The translations under genes and the position numbers were made by a program. This document shows positions 48,441 to 58,900 of a stretch of 64,000 bases of DNA, in pieces (the stretch's first letter is position 1; each line of letters begins with the position of its first letter). This DNA comes from Cenococcum geophilum 1.58 (lineage: Eukaryota; Ascomycota; Dothideomycetes; Gloniales; Gloniaceae), in the NCBI GenBank assembly GCA_001692895.1, contig KV748196.1, positions 1,984,001 through 2,048,000 on the forward strand. Reading direction: 5' to 3'. Below the pieces are notes generated by a model, which did no database searches, was not told the DNA's origin, and worked only from the letters and a program-made list of their open reading frames with translations.

Positions 48441-51400
48441 TATAAATATAAGAATCTTAATAGCTCTATACCAAAAGCCCTACCTAACTAAGCGTTCCTA
48501 ACCAATATGATTACAACTAGACTAATTAAATATATAGCGGCCGTGGTAGGGAATATAGCAAAGGGTATAATTAATGTTAACTATAAGGTAATTATAGAGG
48601 TCCTTATGGAGGTTTATTTTGAAGTAATTACTAGAAGAAGTGCTACGTTTATAAGAAGCTAAATTGCTAGTTAACTAGACACTCCCTTAATAAGCGAAAA
48701 GAGGCATATAATAAGTTCCGTTAAAGTATAAAAAACGTTAGAAATTATAAGGTTACTATGGCCTACTTCTAAAGCTTCCTAGTTTAATATGAAGGCGTAA
48801 AAGACCTTAAGGGTGAGGTTAATAAGACCGAATAGCTCCTTATGGATATAAAAATTGAGGACTACTTACCTAACTAATACTTTACTAAGTATAGTGAGGT
48901 AAATGGTATATAAACCGTTGCTGTTCTTAATAACTAATCTACGCTCCATTTTATTACGAAGTTAGATATCTTTAATAAGCCAAAGAAGAGCTCCGCGTTT
49001 TCCTTTAACAACAGATACTTAGTAAACGTCTTCTATAGTATTATACCGGATACTAGAGCTGTAGGAGTATCTATAGCAGGAGAACCTTAAGTTTGAGCCC
49101 TTTAGCAGCTTAATAGCTCTATTTAAATTAACTATTTAACGGCAGGCTAATATATGATTCGTTTTAGCAAAGGTACTGCGATCTCTTTCGGTACAATTAG
49201 GGTTTAAACCCCCTTAGGGTACATTACTTTTTACGTTGTTCCTATAAACACCCCGTTTCTATTTTGCATTAGAGATATAGATAAACTAGGCGTTAAGCTT
49301 AATAACCTTAAGAATATACTTGTGTAGGGAGATAATTGGGTACCTATTGTACGTAAGTGGGGTTACCCTTAGCTGCTCCTTTAATAACTAGAAAAGAGTG
49401 TTGCTTAAAGCCATTTAACTAAGTCAGAGTTACGCCAACTACACCATCATTTTAGTCACCTATTAGTTTACTAATTACTTAGGGTTCTTTAGCAAGCAGG
49501 CCATAAAGTCAAGGTTAAGGCAATTAAGCATCTTATAAAATACTGCTACTACTACTAAATAAACTAGAGGTCCCCTAGCCGATTTAAGTTTACCCTTAAA
49601 GATAACTACGACTTTAACTTCTGTATTATCGTCGACGTTATATACCTTAGCGGCAAGCTAGTACTCCAAGTTATTAACTTCTTAACCTCCTTCTAAGCCG
49701 CATGATTCTTAAAGGATATATTAACTAGGAACGTATAGGATACCCTTTAGTTATACTAAATTAATATCTACCTAGGACCCCCTAATTAAATCATCTATAA
49801 CGCAGGAAAGAACTTCTTATCTATAGAGTTCTGATAATAAACAAAGGCAATGGCAATTAAGGTTAAGGAAGTCCCTATTAAGGTATATAATAGTATTAAA
49901 AAAATAGAGCGATATTACGCGCCATTACGCCGCGTATATAAGATTATCTCTTTAGAACTAAAGGACGCTAGCGAAGAACTTACCTTATAAATGGCTATTA
50001 AAGCTATTAACGATTCCGCTAGCCTGGATGGACTCGTACCTATATTATTAGTCTTTAGCGCCTACCCTTAAATAACTAACAATTCTCTACTATCTCCCTC
50101 TATTATATAATAAGCTAAGGCTATTCGCAAAGCAATAAAGGAGGTATGATATCTATATGCTACGCGCTAGGTTAATAACGCACTAGGAATAAGAAATAGC
50201 CTAAATACCTCAACTACACTTAATCTGCCACTCCAATCTAAAGTATAGGTATGGCGTAAAAAGGGAGGATAGTTAGGCCTATATAAACTTATTACAATTA
50301 ATAGTTAAACTTATACTCTTTAGATGCCCTATAGACCTACTTAATTCCGTTTAACTGTTATTAGGCCCTATTATAAAGATAACAGTTCTAAGCCTTTATA
50401 GGATACCCTAGAAGATACCCTAGAAGATGCCCTAAAGGAGAACCACGATCAATGTGCCCTAAAAGGCGACTGTAATCCTAATACAATTATAGTAGACGTG
50501 CCGCAACTATGACGCGGTAGAGGTCGCCTAAAGGGATTACGAAATCGCCAACATCTTATTAATTTCGAAGAGCAATTTATTACTACTATAGAGAGTAGAG
50601 TCAAGTTATTAATAGCCTTTATAACAGCTAAAGAGAAGGCTGATTTTAAGCTCGCAAAACAGCTCTAAAAGGAAGGTCGTATTATAACCCTAGGAGCTCC
50701 TTTCCAAGCATCTAATAAGCAGGAGATTAACGGTCTTATCGCAAGAGGAGTCTTTAAATTTAAGAAATATAACCCTACTAAGTTTGATAGAGTTCGCATC
50801 TTTAAGTTAAGAATAGTTAATAAGATTAAGGGTAAAGCTACTAACGCCCCATTTAAGAAATTAAGGCTTATTATTTAAGGTTACAACAATAATAGCAAAG
50901 AGATAATTCTTATATAATCTCCTATGATTTAACGAGCTAGTCAGCGAGTCATTATTACATTAGCTCCCTCCTTAATAAAGAATAGAATGGTAGTTTATTT
51001 ATAAGATATCACTTAAGCCTACACCCAATTAGAGACGCACCTTTAGCGCTTAATATTAGCATACCTTCCGGAGCAAATTCGCCACTAGTATCCTAAAGAC
51101 ATAATTATAGTTATGCTTAAGCCATTATATAGAATTGCAGAGGTAGGAACTTATTAGTAGGCTACCTACAGCAAGCACTATAAAGAGAAGCTTTTAATAA
51201 CTACTTCTATATTNAATCCCTACTTCNTTATTANAACNANNGGAACNNTATTTNGAATTNTCGGTATATAAACTAATAATATAATTATCTTAGGAGACGA
51301 CTAATTCTTAGCTCTTAAAGAAGATAAGCTAGTAAAGGCAAATCTTATAGTAAAGCCAAAGGAAAAGCTTAACTTAATAACACTATTACTCTTTAATGGA

Positions 51401-52330
51401 TGCATCCTCTCCCTAAACGAGGATTCCATTACTTTACGCTAGAAGGGTTAAGGTAAGAAAATTGATGTTATTAACGTTAATTCCCTAAAGTAAGGATATA
51501 TAGAGTAATACGCTTATGGAGCTTATATTACTTCTATCTATTAACCTAAGGCTTTATTTAATCTCTCCGTTGCCGCCTAATATTAGAAACTAACTAAGGA
51601 CGACGTTCTTACCCTAAATAAATGTCTTTTCTAGTAAATAAACTATCTCAATTGGGGACTATTCTACGTACCTATTAATCTTCCTACCGCTAAGCTCTTT
51701 ATATTTATTAATAGATCGTTTGTAAATAATAAAGATTTTAGCTCCTAGTTAGGATATAAAATTATTATCGCGAATAAATTTACTAGAGAGAATAACTTTA
51801 TAATCTATAGTAATCTTATCTATTAGAGCTTAACTAAGAGTAAGCGCGTTACCCGAAGTGTTTTAGCGTTAGAGATATATAGAATGGTTGGCGGAGTTAA
51901 TATAGTAATTGCAATTGGAACTACCCTAAAGATAATTATAGATTAACTCAAACTTCCCGTTATTTTTATAATCGTATGTACTAATTTATTTTCCCTCTAT
52001 AAGTGTTTAGTTAAGCTTAGTACCATAAAGGAGAAGCGCCTTATAATTAATATTATAGCACTTTGGTAATCCTATAAGCGTTAAAAACTCTTTAAGATTT
52101 AATAAATTAATAGCTAAGATAACCTAGTAGATATAATAATGAAGGCGAACCTAAATAAGGCACTAGAGACGTTTGTTAATATAAATACTCTATATATATA
52201 AGTTAAAGGTTAGGTTAAAAGGGAGTCCCTAGAAATTTCTTAGTTACGTAAGGTCTTAAGATGTCTAGGAACTTTAACCGGCGGTTAAAGTTGTCTAATT
52301 GGTTAGATTCTATAGACCCTAACTTAAACC
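48441..52330 (+). pseudogene. Copia3 pol relic: protease, integrase, RT, RNase H
   Basis: Protease 'PDTRAVGVSIAGEP' near 49040-49090; pre-integrase 'LTKSELRQLHHHFSH' near 49420-49460, with the His pair better kept than in Copia1; integrase to about 50050; RT around 50950-51400, partly masked by N; RNase H near 51880-52070 ('IVCTNLFSLYKCLVKL', catalytic Asp read as Asn). Same damage type as Copia1, at different codons, so the copies decayed independently. Confidence 0.83.
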
Positions 52331-52583
52331 AGCCAATTAGGATTTTCCATCCCTAGGATAGAAAATCGCTATTGGCTCGCTTACCGCTAGCGCCTTAGCG
52401 GCCCTACTAATAAGATACTTACCTATAACTTATAAGCAAGAAAGCACCACATGCTAAAAGGCAAATTTTAGGATAGCGAGACTTATATTACAATAGCAAT
52501 AGTAAGTAAGGAGGATTAATTTTTGTTCCGCTAGTTAAGCGGTATATATATATAGATGGCAACTATAAAAGAAGAGTTGCTAG

Positions 52584-52780
52584 TGTTGGGAATAAAGGCA
52601 AATGGTCACTATATAAGGTATATTACCGTCACGTATAGCAAGTTGCCATTATGTGCCGCCGCGGCACTAGCGTGGTAAGGAACCTTAAGTTCCTTACCCC
52701 TTTCTTTAAGAATAGAAAAACAATAATCATTATACTATCTACGAACCGTAGCTACGTAATATCCCCTTATAAGTCTAACA
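52584..52780 (+). repeat. 3' LTR of Copia3
   Basis: 197 bp, tgttgggaat...gtctaaca, partner of 46776-46972. The stem here is ggtaaggaac/gttccttacc, i.e. fully paired, whereas the 5' copy has a G-T pair. Confidence 0.93.
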
Positions 52781-52785
52781 GGGGC

Positions 52786-54015
52786 TAACTATAAGAAGAG
52801 GAGAGTAAGATAAGGGATATTATTGCTACCTTAAGTTGCCCTTAAGGTAACCCCTAAACGCCCCTTAGATAGTCGCCGGTTATATACTAGAAGTATATGC
52901 TTATAGTATATAGTCTCCACAATTCTAGAGGCCTTACCTCCTTAAGGATTTGTCTTTCTTACCAATCTATTCTATTCTATAATCGTGCCCTTATCCCTTA
53001 ACACACTAGTTTACGTCCTACTGTTATCGATAAGAATTAGCCAATTAAATTATTAAATAAGGCTATCCACGTTGTTTTAATTCGGGTATTCTGCACGGAC
53101 CACTTAATATTAGGACGCAAGCGTGTTAAGGGATAGCCCCCTGTCTATAAAGTCCCCTTATAATAACCCCCTTAAGAGTGGCCTAAAATAATACTTATCT
53201 TATTTAACTAAATTATAGCCTTTTAATCTTCTAAAATCTAGTAGGGGTAGGCCATTGCAAATCTATACTATTTATTCTTTATAGCTATAGTTAATCTAGG
53301 CTTCCTTATTAGCTTTATTTTATAAACGCCGTACTTTTTAAGTATAATTTAAATAGACGCTATAAGATTCCTATTTTCTTAAGCGATTTTTTAGCTATAG
53401 TAAAATCTCTTTAGTACGATACTGTTTGTTCGGCCGAGCGTATCGTAATACCAATGGTATTGTTATATTAAGAGTCACGTGTTAGGTGAATACGTAGGAA
53501 AAAGAGGAGCTTAATACCTAAAAATGCTTAGGATGTCTACCTCGCGGGATAAATAGGGCCCTCTCCCATACAAATTCTCTACTGGTTATACCGATATTGG
53601 TAGTAGGCGCTTAACAATATTGCCAAAAGTCAGATTATTGTAATATTACACCAAAAACGGCTTGATTAAGGGGTGTAGATCGTAATGTAGAGGTTATCGT
53701 TATATACCCCATATCGTATTAAGGAGATTTTACTATACTTTTTTAATGTCCGTTATAATTATATATAATGGCGTTAATAACTCTCTACTTAATATTAGGG
53801 GTAATCTTTTTAATACGCCTTACGCGGGGCTTATCCTTAATATAGTTATTAAAGAGAACCTAATCTACATGCTAGCCATTCTCTACTGCCTTTTTTAATA
53901 AGTTACTAATGTGCTTGCCGCTAATCCCGGTAGCTTAAGTAATTGGTTTTAGGGGTATATCTAAAGCCTTTATTACTACGGCCTGCGCCCTCATTGCAAG
54001 GCTGTAGTAAGGCAT
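52786..54015 (-). pseudogene. Tc1/mariner-type transposase relic, N-terminal and central part
   Basis: An ATG at 54015 (minus) opens 'MPYYSLAMRAQAVVIKALDI', then '*ATGISGKHISNLLKKAVEN' and 'KDKPRVRRIKKITPNIK'. This is the helix-turn-helix DNA-binding region and linker of fungal Tc1-like transposases. After removing the MITE (53398-53735) the frame continues with 'ILKKYGVYKIKLIRKPRLTI' and 'FAMAYPY*ILED', the segment before the first catalytic Asp. Downstream 'ISIILGHS*GGYYKG' follows the DET-type motif. Copia3 interrupts it at 52785. The terminal inverted repeats could not be identified. Confidence 0.75.
53398..53735. mobile_element. MITE, 338 bp, with 24-bp terminal inverted repeats
   Basis: Ends tagtaaaatctc...gagattttacta. 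The inverted ends match at 22 of 24 positions (mismatches at 13 and 17, both transitions), and ta is duplicated at 53396-53397 and 53736-53737, as for Tc1/mariner-superfamily elements. No ORF. Removing it restores the transposase frame. It keeps several CpG sites (cggccgagcg near 53431) but has RIP-like changes too. Confidence 0.82.
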
Positions 54016-54652
54016 TTTAGGCTTAAAGAATAGTAGGGGAGAATAGTAGAAGGTATGCAGAGGACATTACAAGCAATTAAATAAGTAGATTCTATCAAAA
54101 AGTTGGTATAGAGTTGCTTTTTACAAGCTCGAAGTTAAAATTTTGGTGTGGTCTTGGCACCAAACCACGCTTCTCCCAAATAGGAAGGGAAGTCTCTTTT
54201 CGCTCCGTCCTCCGTAGAGTTCCATCCTTGATCGGCAAATCCCCTTTATCTAGTTTTGCTAAAGGAACACGTGCCGGCCATGGATCCGCACTGGGGTAAA
54301 TGATGGCGGCATGGATCGGCGATTAGCACTCCCGGTACCGAAGATTCTTGCTTCGGTATATTAAAAGGGGGGTTTAAGAATGGAAACCAAACGGCCGCTG
54401 AACAAAAGTTTGGATTTTACGCGCTTGAAAGAACAGAATTATAGTCTTTAGATTTCAACGCTTGAAACTTAAAATAACTTATGTAGCTATGCACGGGCTT
54501 TCCTGTCGTGGTATGGTGCAGGATCTGCATAGCGCTCTCCGAACTCGGTTTGTTCTTATGATTCATTAGCGGCAAAAAGTCTTTCGCTGCAGCAATTGCG
54601 GATGAGACTGAGTAAAACTGTAAATCCCCAAGGCTTGTATTAGTCTATCACT
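54016..54652 (+). promoter_or_regulatory. Upstream region of the transporter gene, junction with transposon DNA
   Basis: Base composition changes from RIP-type AT-rich to ordinary at about 54100. Within it an 8-bp perfect inverted repeat, taccgaag/cttcggta (54336-54343 and 54351-54358), directly abuts tatattaaaagg (54357-54368), a possible TATA element about 285 bp before the ATG. CpG and CpA are common, so this DNA was not subject to RIP. No small ORF here is convincing. The regulatory reading is inference. Confidence 0.35.
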
Positions 54653-55345
54653 ATGTCAACTAAAGTTCAAGACCCAGAGCAAGAGCCGCTGCTCAGGCGC
54701 TCACCCCCGAGTCACCGCAAGCCCTCCGGTTCTCTCTCCCCACTGCCGACGCCGCCCAATCGCGGTAGATGGCCGACATTCACAACCATCTCACCCCGTT
54801 ACCGTTGGGTGCCATATCTAGGCTGCTGCATTGTCTTTATCAATGAGGCCGAGTATTTCGTTAAGCAAGTTGCCACAATGCGCGCACTTGAAGCTATGTA
54901 TTGCTACAAGCATTACATGGCTATGGGGTCTCCTCTGGTGGAAATGGGAAAGCATATCCCCGAACGTCTGTGCAAGGATGGCAGCATCCAGAAGAAAGTA
55001 GCCAGATCGGCCGGCTTGATCATGTTTATTCGTATGTTATGTGCCATGATCGGAGCGATACCATTGGGATGGCTGGCCGATCGGTACGGGAGGAAGGTCG
55101 TGCTGGTGTTATATAAAGTCAACGTAACGATCACTTGCGTCTCCTGGCTTATTCTCTGTGAGGGATTTTCACTTTTTTCACCTTCCAGAAAACAATATAT
55201 ATTGACATGCTGTCAGATAATCTGTATTCTCTGTGGCGTAGGACGTGCACGAGTCACGTGCACGGGGCCCGTGCTTTGTAAATATCTATCACATATTGGG
55301 GGGGCTGATTTGGCGCGGTTACGACCCGGGTTAATACGAGGTTAG
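54653..55345 (+). pseudogene. Major facilitator superfamily transporter, N-terminal fragment
   Basis: The first 209 codons are native. A hydrophilic N-terminus with a PLLRRS segment (residues 12-17) leads to a hydrophobic segment at about 53-66, helices at about 121-141, 149-170 and 183-197, and the MFS motif A loop 'GWLADRYGRK' at residues 139-148, placed between helices 2 and 3 as in the family. Codon use and CpG content are normal. At 55282 (codon 210) the frame runs into the terminal repeat of the next element and stops at 55343-55345. A full MFS protein has 12-14 helices, so two thirds is missing. The substrate cannot be inferred. The missing 3' part is not found in the window. Confidence 0.82.
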
Positions 55346-55875
55346 GGCCACCCCTGCTGATAACGCGCCCGAACCCCGCATGAGGTCGCGCAGCGACCGC
55401 CCCCGAGTACTTTCGCACGCGATTTTGGGCGAAAAGGTACATAATTTATGTTAGATTGGTACTTCTAGACGGTCGTGTAATGTTGCTCTGAATTTACAAC
55501 ACCTAAACGGGCTCTATTCCTACATTAAGGCGTCTTAGTTGCTGTAATACAGTCCTATATTAAGACGTCTTAGTTACTATAGTATAGTCCTATATTAAGG
55601 CGTCTTAGTTAATATAGTGCAGTCGTATATTAAGGCGTTTTGGTTACTATAGTGCAGTTTTACATTAAGGCGTCTTGGTTACTGCAGTGCAGTTATATAT
55701 TAAGGCGTCTTAGTTACTACAGTGTAGTCCTATATTAAGACGTCTCGGTTACTAGTATAGTCCTATATTAAGGCGTCTTGGTTACTATAGTAAAATAGGT
55801 ATTATCTACTACTTAAGAGGGAGCCTCCCTTGCCCTAGATATTCTTATAAAGCTAATTTAAAGAATACCGGCCTC
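55282..55875. repeat. Terminal repeat, left copy (594 bp) with eight 35-bp units
   Basis: The first ~240 bp is GC-rich and unmutated (for example gaggtcgcgcagcgaccgcc near 55384). At about 55522-55796 come eight tandem ~35-bp units built on tattaaggcgtcttggttac, one unit being 33 bp. Compared with the right copy, its differences in the first 240 bp are all C/T or G/A, and this copy keeps the C or G. Confidence 0.85.
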
Positions 55876-56169
55876 GTAGCTGTTCTAGCTAGTTAATAGC
55901 CTATTTTTTATCTCTTGCTATACCGTCTTCTACGCGCCGTCTTATATCCTTAATAATCCTACGGCGACGGCTATAGAATATAGCCTCGCCGTTAACCTAT
56001 TAGTGTGCCCCCCAGTAGTAATTTAAGAGCTTTAATTAACGGCCTACCTGCTAGCCCTAAAGTCCACTTAGTCTAAAGCTAGAAAACCAAATTATTGCCT
56101 TAAAGCATTTTATATTTCCTTAGCGGCGCCTATAGGTTAAGAATAAATAGGAGAGATAGTTAAGTATTA

Positions 56170-56350
56170 CTTGTGCCTACGCTAGTAGGGGCGATACGGA
56201 TATAGTAGATAGCTAAGCGGGCGGTGCGGATATTATAGACGGCTAAGTAGATAGTGTGGATATTATAGACGGCTAAGTAGACGGTGCGGATATTATAGAC
56301 GGCGGCTAAGTGGGCAGTATAGATATTATAGATAGCTAAGTACGCGGCGC
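56170..56350. repeat. Tandem 30-bp array inside the unknown ORF
   Basis: Five to six units of about 30 bp (ggatattatagacggctaag and variants; one has a 3-bp insertion). Because 30 is divisible by three, they encode a 10-residue repeat in any frame; on the minus strand it reads YNICTVYLAV-like. This suggests in-frame expansion near the C-terminus of the ORF. Confidence 0.75.
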
Positions 56351-58490
56351 GAATATAATAAACGTTATAGTAGATAGCGCGGGCTTACCTAAAGGTAGAA
56401 CGTACGGACTCTAATAGGCCCTATCTAGATACCTGTCTTCCCTTACTAGATCTATATAGGTGCGAATAATACTAATAACCTTTTTATTTCGCTAAGGCGT
56501 TCTAAGACGTCTAAGAACGAACTCTACGGCTAACGCGCAAACTAAATCGTTAAAACCATCAATTAAACCTTTACCTTAGAGATCGGCGGCCTTATATTTT
56601 AGCTTAGCTATAGCTTATAGGGGGGCTAGTATCTCTTCGCATTAATTAGCTTTATCTAGCGTAACTACGCTCAGCTAGCGACTTTCTACCTGTGTAATAG
56701 CCAGAACTCTGGTATTCCTCTGCAGCTAAAGAGGGGGTCCCATATAATACGAAGAGGAGTAGAGTGGGAACTGCTTGCGTAGGATTACTAAGTCCTATAA
56801 ATAGGATTACCCTAAGTATATAAAGGAGGCGTAGAAATCCTAGATCCCGCAACAGGTTAAGCTATAAACCTTATTATATGGCCCTACCTAGGTAGTAGGC
56901 CTCTATACGTTTTAGCCAGACGTTAGTTTTTGGCCATATCTTTAAATAAAGGGCCTCCTTTTTAGCACCTCCGCTTGTGGCGGGGAAGAAAGTAGCCCTT
57001 TCTTTCCTTTAGGAAGCTGGTATTTGACTGGTATAAACGCGCACAGGGTAGGGTGTAGCTAAGAGTAGGCTCCTATTTATTGTATCTGTAATTCCAGGCA
57101 TTTCAGGCCTATCTAATTTAAGTCTCCTTAACGCAGCCTAAGCTCGCCATATTTAAACGCTTCTACTTATAGGCGCCTATAAGTGCTTCTTCTTTAAGTA
57201 AAATTAATTCCTACCCCCTAGAATATTCTTTTTTATATCTATTTAAACTGGGTATAATAGCTTTAGCGGGCGTTATAGTACTTTAATAACTACTAGGGAA
57301 GACGTATAAGGTCTATAGTAATCCTTTAGCTGCCCAAAAGGATAGAGCAAGCTCTTAGCGCTATCTTATAACCCTAGTAGTTATAAGAAGTAAAAGCGCT
57401 ACTATATAGGAGGGGCGTAAAGGATAGGGTTACCCGTTCCGTATATTATAGTGGCCTATAATACTGATAAACCTTACCGCATACTCTAATTCTGCCGTGT
57501 CTTATCATCGTATTAATATCCCTCCATAGAATATAAATTAGCCGTCATATATAGCGCGCTAACGCTTTCTATTAGTTTTAGCGCCCGTTTATTCTCTAGT
57601 CTTAATAAGACAATGATAGGTAGGTTAGTAAGCTAAATGTTTTATCTACTTTTTACTATAGGGTAACGTATGTATGGCCTAAAGAATTGGGTTAGAAAAC
57701 GGTAGCTATATAGACTAGATAGGTATATATAAACCTAATAAATGCTTAGCTACAGTTTAAAGGTAAGACTTAACTAAACCTAGTATCTAGTAATCTTACT
57801 AGCTAGAGCCCGCGTCTCCTAGCACTAAGTAATTGCCTTTTTAAGCCCTTTAACGTTATAGCCCCTAGTAATTATAAATAGGCCTTAATTAATAAAGTTA
57901 ACGCGTTAAATCTAGTCCTTATTACGGTGGACGCTATCTAGTACTACTAAGAGCTTTGCCCCCTATAGTAGAGCTACGAGGTTTATACTTTTAACTACTT
58001 ATACGTAAAGCTTAGTAATAGTGGAGAGACGTAGCTATTTATAACTAAGTATTAGACTATCTCGTTAAATAGGGCGTCTAGGGCCTTCTCGTCCTATATC
58101 TTCCCTTCCTCCTTTTATAGCTTCCTCCCCTATACTTACGGCTGCCCCTACTAAGCTACCCCTATAGCTACCTTCCCCCTTAGCTAACCCTAACCCGCTT
58201 AATTATCTTCTACCCTCTTCTTTATCCGCTTACTATCTTTTCTATATCTCTTTCTATTTTAACTTCTATTTTTAATAGCTAGCAGCCTATAATTCTTAGG
58301 TTAATAACTTACTACTCTAAAAATAGGTAAAGCTTATCTTCTGTTACCTAGGCGCCATTCATATTACCTTCTAGTTCTCGCGTACTAGTCTTCCTACTCT
58401 TTCTACTTTAGCTTATACGCTTTATAGTATTCTTTAAGTGCTAGGCCCTTATAATTATTATATAGCCGTGCTGTCTAGGCCTTGAATTCG
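56180..58490 (-). pseudogene. Long decayed ORF of unknown family
   Basis: I do not recognise the protein. Both strands are readable through TAA/TAG because RIP removes TGA, so strand is inferred from residue composition. The minus strand gives the more protein-like text, for example 'LIDGFNDLVCALAVEFVLRR' and 'IIRTYIDLVREDRY' near 56600-56420, an open 66-codon stretch at 56852-56652, 'KTNVWLKRIEAYYLGRAI' near 56920 and 'FNALTLLIKAYL' near 57900. Readings fall in more than one minus frame, so at least one frameshift exists. If continuous, it exceeded 700 codons. Upstream (about 58100-58480) it is basic and Gln-rich. No RT, integrase, DDE or helicase motif was identified. Confidence 0.4.
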
Positions 58491-58900
58491 CTCTAGAGGC
58501 TATAGGGGGAGGAGGCTAAGGGGGCTTCCGTTAACCGTAAAGTGGACTAATAGGGTAAGGGAGATTCTTAAAAGACTCTATATCCGTAAGAGGTAAGGGG
58601 GAGACACATAAGCGCGGCGTAGGTAAATAAAGCCACTAAACGCGTAAATATTAAAGGAGAAGAAGGAGAAGAGGGCTTTATATTATATAATTATAATTAT
58701 AGTAGGCCTTTCTATATAAAATTAGAAGCCCTGCGTAAGCTAGCGCGGGCATAAGGACAGAAGAGGGTTAGAAAATAGATTGTTAAGGTAATGGTAAGGT
58801 TAAAGGCGCGCTAAGGCCCTCTATACTAACTTAGTACTAACCTAGGCCTTAAAAACGCGTCTAAAAAGTAGGGGCCACCACTAAAGGGGGGGGGTAATAT
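58491..58900. other. Purine-rich non-coding stretch before the TRIM
   Basis: Plus strand is strongly purine-rich (for example ggggaggaggctaag near 58505 and aaggagaagaaggagaagag near 58648) and ends with a G-run at 58886-58894. If the ORF is on the minus strand this is its upstream region. No gene seen. Confidence 0.4.

Larger units (their letters stand above)
46776..52780 (+). mobile_element. Ty1/copia retrotransposon Copia3
   Basis: 197-bp LTRs at 46776-46972 and 52584-52780, TSD ggggc at 46771-46775 and 52781-52785. Plus-strand gag-pol is colinear with Copia1, lacks its solo LTR and has fewer LPRGAL units. All domains carry RIP stops. A cluster of N bases at 51214-51257 lies in the RT region. 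Confidence 0.94.

Noticed and set aside
55522-55796. 35-bp array considered as a minisatellite independent of the element
   Set aside because: The same array occurs at the same place in the right-hand terminal repeat (about 60442-60640), so it is part of the element's repeat.
55877-58489. A plus-strand ORF of about 870 codons readable from the left terminal repeat to 58489, with stops only as TAA/TAG
   Set aside because: RIP converts TGA to TAA, so absence of TGA is not evidence for coding. The minus strand over the same stretch gives a more balanced protein-like composition, including an open 66-codon segment, so the gene is called on the minus strand with low confidence.
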